This document shows, in pieces, positions 25,282 through 34,075 of a DNA stretch of 64,000 nucleotides. Both the position numbers and the translations under genes were made by a program. This DNA comes from Alcanivorax quisquiliarum (lineage in GTDB: Bacteria; Pseudomonadota; Gammaproteobacteria; Pseudomonadales; Alcanivoracaceae). The number at the start of each line of letters is the position of its first letter. Position 1 is the stretch's first letter. The stretch covers positions 618,501-682,500 of the forward strand of contig NZ_JALKII010000001.1 of the NCBI RefSeq assembly GCF_023051175.1. Reading direction: 5' to 3'. The notes beneath the pieces were generated by a model, which was given only the letters and a program-made list of their open reading frames with translations, had not been told where the DNA came from and did not search any database.

Positions 25282-26301
25282 CTACACCGTGCGTCGGAAA
25301 CGCCCTGGGCTGACCCCTGTATGGCGCCGGAAAGCCCGGTTGAATGCCTGGCTCGATTGGTACCCCAAGGTGTCCGCAATCGCAATCAACGGCATCGGCG
25401 TACGACGCAACAGGTGCTCTGCCTGCAACATGCGTAACGCAGCGAGGTATGACAATGGCGGCTCACCGACCAGCTCGCGAAAGCGCGCCGCAAACGCCGA
25501 ACGGGATAGCCCCGCCACATTTGCCAGCCCGGCCACCGTCCAGTTATCGCCCGGCCGCTGGTGCATCGCGGCCAACGCGCGCGCCACGCTAGCGTCGCGT
25601 AATCCGGCCAGCCAGCCCTGCGTGCTGATCTGCCCGGTATCCATGCAATGGCGCACGCACTGGATGAACAGCACGTCCACCAGGCGATTGAGAATGGCGT
25701 CGTTGCCCGGTTGCGGCGAGGCCAGCTCCACTCGTACGAACTGCACCCCCAACACCAGCCATGCGGGCGGGTTCCCGCCGCTGACATGCACCAGCCGTGG
25801 CAACAGGCTGGTCAACATGCGCGCCCGTGCATGATCAACGCGAAAGCGACAGATCAGCAGCGAGGCGCCGGCGGCGCCCTCCATCTGCGGAGCCCCCAGC
25901 GAAACCCGCCGCTGGCCAGCCGCCAGTGCCTCCAGCAACGCCGGCGCATGCTCCTCTGCCACGCTACCGGGTTCGATCACGGCGCTTAGCCGATAACCCT
26001 CGCCGCCGGGAAACAACAGCACCTCGCCTGCCTCAGCCACGGCTTGCTCTCCGGATTCCAGCGTGCATTGCACCTGCCCCTGCACCACCACGCAAAAGCC
26101 GGCGGAATCCGCCACCTCCCCCAACGACAGCTGCCAGTCGCCGTGAAGCCGTGCGAAGGCATGGCGCGCATCGCGAAAGTGAATATCGTTGATGACCGCA
26201 CTCAATGCATCTGCCGGCTCTAGTACTGGCCCGTTGCCTGGCCCTGTAGCGCTTCTCCCTGTACCGCTCCCTGGTTGATGCTGCCGATTTCCTCCGGTCA
26301 C
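25282..26301 (-). CDS. AraC-family transcriptional regulator with cupin sensor domain
   Basis: 339 residues from GTG 26301, chosen because AAGGGGA lies 6 nt upstream; a farther ATG at 26355 would add 18 residues. The N-terminal half has the cupin_6 pattern of AraC regulators (FCVVVQGQVQCTLESGEQAV and VLLFPGGEGYRLSA). The C-terminal ~100 residues hold two helix-turn-helix motifs (WTVAGLANVAGLSRSAFAAR and IAIADTLGYQSSQAFNRAFR). It is divergent from the fatty acid desaturase gene with 156 bases between the starts, so that gene is a plausible target. The ligand is unknown. Confidence 0.9.
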   Translation of the reverse strand: MTGGNRQHQPGSGTGRSATGPGNGPVLEPADALSAVINDIHFRDARHAFARLHGDWQLSLGEVADSAGFCVVVQGQVQCTLESGEQAVAEAGEVLLFPGGEGYRLSAVIEPGSVAEEHAPALLEALAAGQRRVSLGAPQMEGAAGASLLICRFRVDHARARMLTSLLPRLVHVSGGNPPAWLVLGVQFVRVELASPQPGNDAILNRLVDVLFIQCVRHCMDTGQISTQGWLAGLRDASVARALAAMHQRPGDNWTVAGLANVAGLSRSAFAARFRELVGEPPLSYLAALRMLQAEHLLRRTPMPLIAIADTLGYQSSQAFNRAFRRHTGVSPGRFRRTV

Positions 26302-26457
26302 GCCAAATCCCCTTTTAAATGTATACAACAACAAAACTGGGCCTGCGCCCGGCACACCTGGACGCTAAGATAACTTTAGGCGACATTTTGTGATAGATAA
26401 TCCTGAAACTTCTCGCCAACATGTATGTTCTTATTTATTGCAAGGTGAGGCTGCACC

Positions 26458-27345
26458 GTGTCCACCCATGAACTTCCGCTTTCCGATGCCCACACCCGGC
26501 GCCCTGTGATCGCCTGGCCAACGCTGCTGCTCGGACTTGCCGCCGCCACCCTCTGGTTCGGGAGCAGCGCCGCTGCACTGGCCGGCCATCTTGGCACTGG
26601 CTGGGCCATCGCCCTGAATGCGCTGGCGGCGTTCTGGGCGTTCACGGTACTGCATGATGCCTCCCACAACGCCATCAGCCAATATCGCTGGCTGAACGAT
26701 TGGGCCGGCCGCCTCGCCATGCTGCCGTTATCTCCGGCGCCCATTTTCAAGGCGTTTCGTTTCATTCACATGCAGCATCACCGCTTTACCAACCAGGGTG
26801 GCGCACTTGATCCGGATGACTGGTGTGGCGGCGGCCGCGCCTGGACGCTGCCTTTCCGTTGGGCAACGCTGGATCTGCGTTACTACGTCTACTATCTGCC
26901 CAAGCTCAAGCAGCGGCCGCAAGCCGAGCGGCGCGAAACCATGGTAGCTGCGCTGGTGGGGGTGGTGCTGGTGGGCATTCCGGTCGCCGCCGGTTACGGC
27001 ATGGCCGTGCTGCTGTATTGGCTGATTCCCGCACGCATTGCCGTCGGTCTGCTGGGTTTTGCCTTCGATTTTCTCCCGCACCACCCTTACAAGGTGAGCG
27101 CACAGGAAAACCCGTGGCAGGCCACCAATAACAGAGTCGGCATGGAATGGCTGCTGACGCCGCTGCTGCTGTACCAGAACTATCACCTGGTGCATCACCT
27201 GTATCCGCGCGCGCCTTTCTACCGCTATCTGCGGTTATGGCGAGCGGCGGAGCAGCAGCACCTGGCACAGCAGCCTTATCTGGTCAGCCCGCTGGGGCGG
27301 CCGCTCGCGCCGCCGGCTTCAAACGCGCCGAAGGTTTCAAAGTAG
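26458..27345 (+). CDS. Membrane fatty acid desaturase/hydroxylase
   Basis: 295 residues from GTG 26458, with AAGGTGAG upstream. The three histidine boxes of the di-iron membrane desaturase superfamily are present: HDASH (66-70), HMQHH (104-108) and HLVHH (in QNYHLVHHLYP), between pairs of membrane helices. The superfamily covers acyl-lipid desaturases and carotenoid hydroxylases; without neighbours of the carotenoid pathway an acyl substrate is more likely. Regulation by the divergent AraC protein is plausible. Confidence 0.88.
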   Translation: MSTHELPLSDAHTRRPVIAWPTLLLGLAAATLWFGSSAAALAGHLGTGWAIALNALAAFWAFTVLHDASHNAISQYRWLNDWAGRLAMLPLSPAPIFKAFRFIHMQHHRFTNQGGALDPDDWCGGGRAWTLPFRWATLDLRYYVYYLPKLKQRPQAERRETMVAALVGVVLVGIPVAAGYGMAVLLYWLIPARIAVGLLGFAFDFLPHHPYKVSAQENPWQATNNRVGMEWLLTPLLLYQNYHLVHHLYPRAPFYRYLRLWRAAEQQHLAQQPYLVSPLGRPLAPPASNAPKVSK

Positions 27346-27364
27346 CCGGCAGGCAGACGGCGCC

Positions 27365-27883
27365 TTACAAGATCGGGCTGTAATTTTCTTCCATGCCGGC
27401 TTGCCGGGCCTCGCGGTGTTTTTCGTTCATCACCCGGGTTACCCGGCGCACCTGGTCATCATCATCGGCATCCACCATGACCAGATAGCGACCCTGCTCC
27501 ACCTCGGCCAGATATCGCAGCAAATGGTGATTGCGCCGGCTGATGCCCACCAGCCCGCCCATCCAGGCACCGTGCGCCCCGGAGAATGCCGCCGTGATCC
27601 ACACCGCCCAGGCATTGAGCGGCAAGCCGAACGGATCGGCCGCCATCAGCATGAAACCCACCAGCGCGCCGATGACTACGCCGATCACACCGCCCCAGAA
27701 GCCCGCGTACACAATATCGGTTTGCGACCATAACGAAGGCACCTGAAGCTGCGCACGCTCAAGTTCAGCGGTATCAGGGCCGATCACCGACATCCTGTTA
27801 CTGCCGATGCCCGCTGCGGCCAGATCGTGATTGATGCCGGTCACACTGGGTAACGACTGCGTCAAGAAGTAGAAGCGTTTCAT
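27365..27883 (-). CDS. Membrane protein of unknown function, general-stress-protein-like
   Basis: 172 residues with AGGAGG before the start. The first about 45 residues resemble a small alpha/beta domain (MKRFYFLTQSLPSVTGINHD), then two Gly-rich membrane segments (FWGGVIGVVIGALVGFMLMA and AVWITAAFSGAHGAWMGGLV), then a second soluble part (VEQGRYLVMVDADDDDQVRR). The Gly-rich hairpin flanked by a repeated alpha/beta motif is typical of DUF1269/general stress protein-like membrane proteins. No operon partner; it converges on the desaturase gene. Confidence 0.75.
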   Translation of the reverse strand: MKRFYFLTQSLPSVTGINHDLAAAGIGSNRMSVIGPDTAELERAQLQVPSLWSQTDIVYAGFWGGVIGVVIGALVGFMLMAADPFGLPLNAWAVWITAAFSGAHGAWMGGLVGISRRNHHLLRYLAEVEQGRYLVMVDADDDDQVRRVTRVMNEKHREARQAGMEENYSPIL

Positions 27884-28065
27884 TGCATTGCCTCCTGATC
27901 ACGCCAGTTCCTTGCGAGCATGGCGAGGCTGCCCTGAAAACAGCATCACAAGCCATCAAGCTCGCTGCCATGAATGCTCTTCCAGTATGGAGAGAACGGC
28001 GGCCAGGTATATCCGCAGGCTAGATTTTCTTGCTATGAGCAGCATTTCCCATAGATCGGTTTTGG

Positions 28066-29403
28066 CTATGAGGCAGCGGTAAACAACTGTCGGCTGCGCC
28101 ACCTGCCCCAGCGATAATAGGCCACGGAAAAACCACTGCTGATCAGGAAACTGGTACCGATCCCCAGCGCGATGCCCGCCTCGCCATAAAGCGACGTCAT
28201 CCAGAACGTCAATGGCACGCGCAACAGCCACAACGAGATGATGTTCAGCATCAGCACCTGGAACATGGCACCCGCCCCTCGTACGACGCCATTGAGAATG
28301 AAATTGAGGCCTATGAACGGATAGAACAGCGCAATGGTGCGAAGATAGGAAACGCCAAAGGCAACACTGCCCTCATGCTGGATGAACAGCCGCACCAGCG
28401 GCTCCGCCAGCAAAAACAGCATCGCCGCACAGGCCGACATGACCGCCAGGTTGAATGCGATACCCACACGCGATATCTGTGCCACACGCCCCCATTGCGC
28501 TGCACCGATATTCTGCGCTGCCATGGCATTCACGGCCGCACCCAGCGCAACCGCGGGGAGCAATACAATATTATCCAGCCGCTGTGCTACACCAAAGCCC
28601 GCTACTACATCATCGCCAAAGGTGTTCACCAGAGACAGGATGGCTGTCATGCCAGCGTAGATGACGATCATCTGAATGCCCGAGGGCACGCCCAGCTTGA
28701 GAATCGTTGCTACCTCCTCCTTGCGCGGCAACTGAAAGCGGAACGAGCGGTGCACCAGACGCCGGGAGAGATAAACAACACTGGCCAGAAATGCGATGGC
28801 TTGCGCCAATACCGTGGCCACAGCGGCACCGTTGAGGCCGAGCCCGAAACCGGCAATGAAAACCGGATCAAGAATTGCGGTGAGCGCGGTTGCCAACAGC
28901 ACAAAATAAAGAGGTGTCTTGCTATCGCCAAAGGCGCGCAACAAGGTGCCGACAAAGTTGTAGCCAGCCAGAAACAATGTGCCGATAAAGTTGATCTGCA
29001 AATACTGATGGGCTGCTTCCATGATCGGCGCGGGGGTATTCAGCAGCGCCAGCAGGTGAGCCGAGCCGAAATAGCCGGCCATACCGATCAGTAGAGAGAG
29101 CAGCGCCAGAATAATACTGAATGCACTCAGATAAGCATTGATGCCCGCCTGCTCGCCAGCACCCTTCAATTGCGCAAAAATCGTCAACGTGGCGTTGTTC
29201 ATGCCCAGCACGAAAGCCAGAATGACCACCATCACCGTGGTGCCTACCGTGAGCGCGGCAAAGGCTGCACTACCGAGCAGGTTGCCCACCCAGAGCCCGT
29301 TGATCAGCAACATGGAAGCCTGCGCCAGATTGGTCAGCAGGATGGGAAACGAAAACCGGAACAGCGTGCGCGGCACCGAGCCTTCGGTGAACTCATTTTT
29401 CAC
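28066..29403 (-). CDS. MATE-family multidrug efflux transporter
   Basis: 445 residues with about twelve membrane helices in two homologous halves (FSFPILLTNLAQASMLLING opens the first, LKLGVPSGIQMIVIYAGMTA the second), as in Na+- or H+-driven MATE exporters. Motifs G-x-x-x-A-x-x-T (LLGSAAFAALTVGTTV) and the internal AQNIGAAQWGRV are family-typical. The gene is somewhat less GC-rich than its neighbours, which hints at later acquisition. A candidate structured RNA element lies about 200 bases upstream on the same strand. Confidence 0.92.
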   Translation of the reverse strand: MKNEFTEGSVPRTLFRFSFPILLTNLAQASMLLINGLWVGNLLGSAAFAALTVGTTVMVVILAFVLGMNNATLTIFAQLKGAGEQAGINAYLSAFSIILALLSLLIGMAGYFGSAHLLALLNTPAPIMEAAHQYLQINFIGTLFLAGYNFVGTLLRAFGDSKTPLYFVLLATALTAILDPVFIAGFGLGLNGAAVATVLAQAIAFLASVVYLSRRLVHRSFRFQLPRKEEVATILKLGVPSGIQMIVIYAGMTAILSLVNTFGDDVVAGFGVAQRLDNIVLLPAVALGAAVNAMAAQNIGAAQWGRVAQISRVGIAFNLAVMSACAAMLFLLAEPLVRLFIQHEGSVAFGVSYLRTIALFYPFIGLNFILNGVVRGAGAMFQVLMLNIISLWLLRVPLTFWMTSLYGEAGIALGIGTSFLISSGFSVAYYRWGRWRSRQLFTAAS

Positions 29404-29604
29404 TCGATATAGCCCTTTTTAAACGGCGGGGACACGCAACATATCGCGCAGGAAAAGCCAGCTGGCGGGGCCCGCAACACCTGCCAGTCAAAAAGCCATG
29501 ACAAGGTAAGCTATGACAAGCCAAGTCAGCACACCATACCCGGCGCTACTGCTTCTCTCGGCGCAGGGCAGTAAAACGTAGCGCTGATCTGCGCGGCTGA
29601 AGGC

Positions 29605-29768
29605 GTCGATCCTTTCTTCAGTTCCATCGTCGATGTCCGACGCAGTATTTCCGATATCCGAGAAAGCACCAATGCTCGCCCAGCACACGGATCTTTTGTG
29701 CGCCCCTCTCTTCCGGGCCAGCATCGCTCGCGCCGGAACGCATGAAATCTGGGCTTAAGAGTGCGAAT
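29605..29768 (-). ncRNA. Candidate structured RNA element, copy B (5' of the MATE gene)
   Basis: Partner of the element at 17535-17690: the same seven blocks occur in the same order and at similar spacing. On the minus strand the pattern CGGAAAT-N7-CGGAxATCGACGA occurs in both copies. The nested complementary pairs GCAC/GTGC and GCCCA/TGGGC are also kept. It lies about 200 bases before the MATE efflux gene on the same strand, a position where riboswitches controlling exporters are often found. I could not match it to a known riboswitch class. Confidence 0.4.
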
Positions 29769-29789
29769 CCGTGCGGAAAGGCCGCACGG
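29769..29789. other. Short perfect hairpin next to RNA element B
   Basis: CCGTGCGG (29769-29776) and CCGCACGG (29782-29789) form an 8-bp stem with a 5-nt AAAGG loop. It has no U-tract. It may be part of the adjacent element or a separate palindrome. Confidence 0.5.
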
Positions 29790-29837
29790 AAATCGACAAT
29801 GAATCTTTTCAACAGCGCATCTTTGCCAGAGCACCAT

Positions 29838-29868
29838 ACAGAAAGCCGGCCACACAAGGTGGCCGGCC
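29838..29868 (-). terminator. Rho-independent terminator of hsp20
   Basis: GCCGGCCAC (29845-29853) pairs with GTGGCCGGC (29859-29867). On the minus strand the hairpin is followed by TTTCTGT. It lies about 90 bases after the hsp20 stop. Confidence 0.8.
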
Positions 29869-29954
29869 TGCGACATAACACCACAGGGCACTACACAGCA
29901 CTACTGAGGGAAGCGACAGTGGAGCGTCGCCGCTGTGCGGCCCTGGCCGTCAGC

Positions 29955-30398
29955 TCAATGGGTGATCTGGATTTCACGCGGGCGGCTGGCTTCCGGCAAT
30001 ACACGCCGCAAGTGGATTTCCAGCAGGCCATCACGCAGCGAGGCGCCCTCCACCTGAACATGATCTGCAAGGCGGAAGTTGCGTTCAAAACTGCGACGCG
30101 CAATGCCGCGATGCAACCAGGTTACAGACGCACCTTCACCACCCGGGACGGGTTTTTCCTCATTCTGGCGACCTGTCACGGTCAGCAGGTTCTCCTTGGC
30201 CGTAATCTGCAAGTCGTCTTGCGTGAAACCCGCAACGGCCATCACCACTCGGTAGCTGTCCTCACCCTCGCGCAAAATGTCGTAAGGGGGATAGCTGCTC
30301 GATTGATCGGCACGCAGCGCCGTGTCGAGCAGTTCATTGAAACGATCAAACCCCACCGTATGGCGGAACAACGGCGCCAGTGAAAACTGTGTACTCAT
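29955..30398 (-). CDS. Hsp20/IbpA-family small heat-shock protein
   Basis: 147 residues from ATG 30398 (GGAGG 7 nt upstream); the adjacent ATG 30401 is possible. Small heat-shock proteins hold unfolded proteins in a refoldable state. The IbpA-like N-terminus (FSLAPLFRHTVGFDRFNELL) is followed by the alpha-crystallin domain (YRVVMAVAGFTQDDLQITAK to DGLLEIHLRRVLPE), which contains the family G-x-L motif region. A sigma-32-like promoter lies at 30539-30567, leaving a leader of about 130 nt, and a terminator follows the gene. Confidence 0.93.
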   Translation of the reverse strand: MSTQFSLAPLFRHTVGFDRFNELLDTALRADQSSSYPPYDILREGEDSYRVVMAVAGFTQDDLQITAKENLLTVTGRQNEEKPVPGGEGASVTWLHRGIARRSFERNFRLADHVQVEGASLRDGLLEIHLRRVLPEASRPREIQITH

Positions 30399-30712
30399 CA
30401 TGTTTCCTCCAATACACGCAGCACGAGCCCAGCCGGCAAAGCCAGCTCTGCGGCACCCGCGAAGCGCTATCTCAGTCAGAAAAAGAACAGATTGTCGAAA
30501 CATGTGACGAAACACCGGCCGGAGCTGTCACACTCTTGAATATGCGGCCGCCGGGCTACTTTTCAAGTACACCAAACACAACAAATGGAGTGAGGTGAGT
30601 AGTGCGCGGAGTAGCGATGAAAGTGGCGATGAAAGCGCCGGAAGCGCGGCGTGGCGGCGATAACCGCCGCTGCATCCAGGCGCTGGCCCGGCGGAAAGGC
30701 CACTGGCGCTGC
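30399..30712. other. Leader and upstream region of hsp20
   Basis: It contains the untranslated leader of hsp20 (about 30399-30532), its promoter (30539-30567) and about 145 bases with no visible feature before the end of the next minus-strand gene. Confidence 0.6.
30539..30567 (-). promoter_or_regulatory. Sigma-32 (heat-shock) promoter of hsp20
   Basis: On the minus strand CTTGAAA (30567-30561) is a perfect sigma-32 -35 box. It is followed after 13 nt by CCGCATATT (30547-30539), close to the -10 consensus CCCCATNT. Spacing is within the normal range. It predicts a start near 30532. Confidence 0.8.
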
Positions 30713-31357
30713 CTACCGCCCCACAGCGCGCAGCAGGCGGCCGGCGATGCCCATTCTGTCACGGCGCGGCGCGATCACTTCCTGGGCAATCTGGTCCCCC
30801 AGAAAACACACCAGAGTGCCGGCACGCGGGGTAACCTCAAGCTCCGGGTGCACGCTGTCGATTGCCGGCCACAGCCGCAGCCCACCGCCGTCGCCCTGTG
30901 TCCACAAGGCATTGAGATAGATCACCACCGACACCAGGCAAGCGGCGCCATAATCTTCCGTGACCAGGTGGCGGCGTTGGGCGACGCCAGCGGCCTGCAC
31001 CACGAAATCGGCTTCCATCGTAGCCAGTTCGGGCAACAGGCGCTGGCTGATCAGGCAACGCAGCTGCTGCAACTCCTGCAAGAGCCGCAGCTGTGCCAGG
31101 GTGCCGCCGTTGAGGCGGTAGCAGCGGTTGCGATGCAGTGCAGGATGGGCCGGCGGAAACAGATCATGGCAGGACTCCCGAACGCTGAATTCGCCATCCA
31201 GGTCACGCTGCAACGCCTCGCTGCGCAGTGCACGCACCAGCACCGGCGAGAAGTAGGCTTGTTCCAGCGCGTAGCCGCGTGTGATCAGCCCGTCAACGAT
31301 CCGGCTCCGTGCTCCATTTCCCGCTCCACCGCCCACCGGCGGCTGCATCGTATCCAT
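30713..31357 (-). CDS. 2OG-Fe(II) oxygenase-like protein with altered metal ligands
   Basis: 214 residues. The C-terminal half follows the prolyl-4-hydroxylase-like pattern (LVSVVIYLNALWTQGDGGGL, then VTPRAGTLVCFLGDQIAQEV). In active members the iron is held by H-x-D and a distal His. Here the first site reads His130-Leu-Val132 and the distal position (normally H-E-V) reads Gln192-E-V, so two of three ligands appear lost. The fold is likely kept but catalysis doubtful. Met1 and Met4 are both possible starts. It lies alone on the minus strand upstream of hsp20. Confidence 0.7.
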   Translation of the reverse strand: MDTMQPPVGGGAGNGARSRIVDGLITRGYALEQAYFSPVLVRALRSEALQRDLDGEFSVRESCHDLFPPAHPALHRNRCYRLNGGTLAQLRLLQELQQLRCLISQRLLPELATMEADFVVQAAGVAQRRHLVTEDYGAACLVSVVIYLNALWTQGDGGGLRLWPAIDSVHPELEVTPRAGTLVCFLGDQIAQEVIAPRRDRMGIAGRLLRAVGR

Positions 31358-31429
31358 CGGTTTGTCCGGCGCTCGCCAGAGCGCAGCAAGTAGAATCCGA
31401 TCTGTATAGCGGCCCCGGCAGATATCTGC

Positions 31430-31906
31430 TCAGTGCAACGCGCCATGCGGCGGCGCATCATTGTCCGCCAGGCCCTCCGGCCCCATCAGGCAGTCGGTCT
31501 GCTGGCAGTCATCCAGAAGCTGCTGGCAGGCGTCCATACAGGATTGCACAAAATACGCGAATTGTTTCGCGGTAATGCCCTGCTGCGTCAATAGCAGATC
31601 GCAGGCCACCATGCGCGGTAACGTGTCGTCGTTGACATCCAGAAAGATCTTCAGCATCGGAAAGCTCATGTTGAGCCGGCCGAGATCCGCCTGCACCAGA
31701 AACAGGCTGGAGGGCCTGATCTCCAGTTCGGTGCTCAGCAGGATGCCGTCGTCTTCCAGAAACAGGCGTGCATCAAGCACGCCCTCACGCGCCTGTAGCG
31801 CACTCAAATGCAGGCCATGGCATTGATCACAGATATAATATTCGATGCCCGCCTGTTGCAACCAGCGTTCCAGGTGGCCGGCGTCGGGCGTTACGAGAGA
31901 AAGCAT
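31430..31906 (-). CDS. YbjN-domain protein
   Basis: 158 residues from ATG 31906 (GGAG 7 nt upstream); longer in-frame extensions lack a ribosome binding site. It has the YbjN/type III chaperone-like layout: an N-terminal helix (PDAGHLERWLQQAGIEYYIC), a strand pair (ARLFLEDDGILLSTELEIRP), a hydrophobic centre (LNMSFPMLKIFLDVNDDTLP) and a C-terminal helix (AKQFAYFVQSCMDACQQLLD). The family is linked to regulation and stress in enterobacteria but its molecular role is unsettled. Divergent from the gene at 32168. Confidence 0.7.
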   Translation of the reverse strand: MLSLVTPDAGHLERWLQQAGIEYYICDQCHGLHLSALQAREGVLDARLFLEDDGILLSTELEIRPSSLFLVQADLGRLNMSFPMLKIFLDVNDDTLPRMVACDLLLTQQGITAKQFAYFVQSCMDACQQLLDDCQQTDCLMGPEGLADNDAPPHGALH

Positions 31907-32167
31907 GCCGTACTCCGATCTGACTGGCCGCGAATGATGGGGGATTAGCGGGCCGATTGAAAGAGCACCTGCCTGACCGGCCACACCCGGCCTGGCGACC
32001 ATTTGCGTCATTGGCGTAGCCGTGCAGGCTCGCTACGCTGCCGGGCAGCCTGACTCTGATCGACCATTGACCACGAGTCATCGCCCATCGGCGCGAGCCG
32101 GTGCATAACAAGCATAATACTCGCACAACGTCGCCGGGGGGCGCCGTTGCACACAGGGAGATACAGA

Positions 32168-32857
32168 ATGGCCCGATATGTCGCGTTTCAGTCCACGGAG
32201 CAGCTCCACAACACCACAGATGGCTTCATCCAGCGCATGAAAGGCCCGCAGCCAAGGCTGGAGCCGGCTACTGTGGAAGCCATCATGACAGAGTTTCTGC
32301 AACAGGCGCTGACGGTATTCTTTTTACGTCCCAGTGAACTGGTCGGCCTGAGCGGCGGCCTCAAGCGGGCGGTGGCGCTCACCGCCGACACCATCAACAA
32401 GGCCTCCCAGCTGGTAGTACGCCGGGCCACGAAGAAGCTTGATCTCGCGCAGCATCGGCAAACCGCCGACTATATGGATGAAATGCGCCGCATGATTCCC
32501 GACGCCGAAGGCACCGAAACCTGGTATGTGGTGTTTCCCATCGACAGCGCCCTGGCAGACAAGCTGGAACGCGCCCGCGAGCTGTGCGAAGCCAATGATC
32601 CCACGGCCGCCCGCCCGCTGCTGGTGGAGTACTTGCACGAGATGACCGATGTCGCCCTGCACTGGTATTTCGAGCGCCCGATTGCCCTGCTCGGCTTCGG
32701 CCCGATCCTGCGCAAAGTGGCTGATGTGGCGCTGCACACCACCAGCAAGGCCACCCATGCCGTGATCCGCCGCGTCTTCGCCGAACTGGAAGGCGAGCAG
32801 GTGACGCACGCCACTCTCTATATGCACAGCCTGCTGCAAGAGATCGGGACCGATTGA
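32168..32857 (+). CDS. Protein of unknown function, mostly helical
   Basis: 229 residues; GGGAG 6 nt before ATG 32168 fixes the start. No signal peptide. The protein is mainly amphipathic helix (EPATVEAIMTEFLQQALTVF, then TADTINKASQLVVRRATKKL) with a central conserved-looking segment (GTETWYVVFPIDSALADKLE) and a Phe/Gly-rich part (WYFERPIALLGFGPILRKVA). I do not recognise the family. It opens a plus-strand series with the DUF2804 and DUF4282-like genes, 159 bases ahead of the former. Confidence 0.7.
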   Translation: MARYVAFQSTEQLHNTTDGFIQRMKGPQPRLEPATVEAIMTEFLQQALTVFFLRPSELVGLSGGLKRAVALTADTINKASQLVVRRATKKLDLAQHRQTADYMDEMRRMIPDAEGTETWYVVFPIDSALADKLERARELCEANDPTAARPLLVEYLHEMTDVALHWYFERPIALLGFGPILRKVADVALHTTSKATHAVIRRVFAELEGEQVTHATLYMHSLLQEIGTD

Positions 32858-33016
32858 GCCCCCGGCAGGTGCTGTCAAACAATCCCGGCCAGCAGCTTGC
32901 CTGCCGGGAAACGATTGTCTATGTTCGTGCCGAGGATCGCCCGGTTCCGGTGCTCTGGCGGCAGCATTTGCCGCAGCACCAGCCGGGCGTTGTCGTCTCT
33001 GAAGGATGGGGAAGCC

Positions 33017-34075
33017 ATGCCTGATAACGCGATCAATAACAACAACATTCCGCCCCTGCCGCAACGGCTGATCGATGACCGCGGCCAGGTGGCTTTCGGC
33101 ATCTTTCCCGGCAGCCTGCCGTTGATCAACGGGCGTGATGCCGATTACCGTACCCCGATGGGCCGGCCCGCCAGCCGCCTCGCCCGTCATTTCAATTACA
33201 AGCAATTTCAGTATTTCGGCATCATCAGCGACGATCTGCTGGCCGGCTGCGCGCTGGCGGATACCTCCTGGCTCGGTGTTGCGTTCTTTTATCTGTTCGA
33301 GCCTGCCACCGGCAAACTGATCGAGCACACCTGGCGCTCGCCGCTATCAAGCGCCATGCAACTCTCCAGCTCCCCCGTGGAAGGCGACAGCCGCTTTCGC
33401 CAGCGCGGCGTGGATATACACATGGGCTACCGCAAGCATCAGGGCGGCCTGCGCAAGACACTCTCGGTGCAGCTGCCCTCGCTGTCGCTGCAAGCGGAGA
33501 TGGATGAAAGCGCCGCCTACCAGCCCATGTCGATCTGCACACGCACCGGCGTCAATGGCTGGGTTTACGCCAACAAGGTCGCCGGCACTCCGGTTGGCGG
33601 CACGCTGCAGCGAGACGACGAGAGCCTGGATCTGACCGCACTCGGCGCCTGCGGGCACCATGATTTTTCCGCTGGTTACATGCGCCGGGAAACCTTCTGG
33701 AACTGGGCCTGCCTCAGCGGCCAGGTGGGCGGCAGAAGGCTGGGCCTGAATCTCTCTTGTGGTGTCAACGAAACCAGCTTCACGGAAAACTGCTTGTGGC
33801 TGGATGATCAACTGATCAAGGTCGATACCACCATCTTTCACTACGACCGTGACGATCTGCTCAAGCCCTGGCGCGTAACCAGCCGTGATGGCCAGGTGGC
33901 GCTGCGCTTCGAACCCTTGGGCAACCACCGCGAACATCTGAATCTGGGGCTGTTCGCAACCAACTTCAACCAGCTTTTCGGTTGCTTCAGCGGGGATATC
34001 CACCTGCCTGGCGGCGATCGCCTGACGGTACAGAATCTGTACGGTTTCGTAGAGGAACAATACGCAAAATGGTAG
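33017..34075 (+). CDS. DUF2804 family protein
   Basis: 352 residues from ATG 33017 (GGGGAAG upstream); the open frame extends farther but without another good start. The DUF2804 pattern is visible: FGIISDDLLAGCALADTSWL near the N-terminus, repeated beta strands with GVDIHMGYRKHQGGLRKTLS, and the C-terminal half with GHHDFSAGYMRRETFWNWAC and GVNETSFTENCLWLDDQLIK. The function is unknown; the fold looks like lipocalin-like beta sandwiches. It overlaps the next gene by seven bases, so the two are probably co-translated. Confidence 0.85.
   Translation: MPDNAINNNNIPPLPQRLIDDRGQVAFGIFPGSLPLINGRDADYRTPMGRPASRLARHFNYKQFQYFGIISDDLLAGCALADTSWLGVAFFYLFEPATGKLIEHTWRSPLSSAMQLSSSPVEGDSRFRQRGVDIHMGYRKHQGGLRKTLSVQLPSLSLQAEMDESAAYQPMSICTRTGVNGWVYANKVAGTPVGGTLQRDDESLDLTALGACGHHDFSAGYMRRETFWNWACLSGQVGGRRLGLNLSCGVNETSFTENCLWLDDQLIKVDTTIFHYDRDDLLKPWRVTSRDGQVALRFEPLGNHREHLNLGLFATNFNQLFGCFSGDIHLPGGDRLTVQNLYGFVEEQYAKW

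Larger units (their letters stand above)
29404..29954. other. 551-bp intergenic region between the MATE gene and hsp20
   Basis: It holds, from right to left, the hsp20 terminator (29838-29868), a short palindrome (29769-29789) and the candidate RNA element copy B (29605-29768). About 200 bases then lead to the MATE start. Open frames in the region overlap these elements and are not convincing. Confidence 0.6.
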
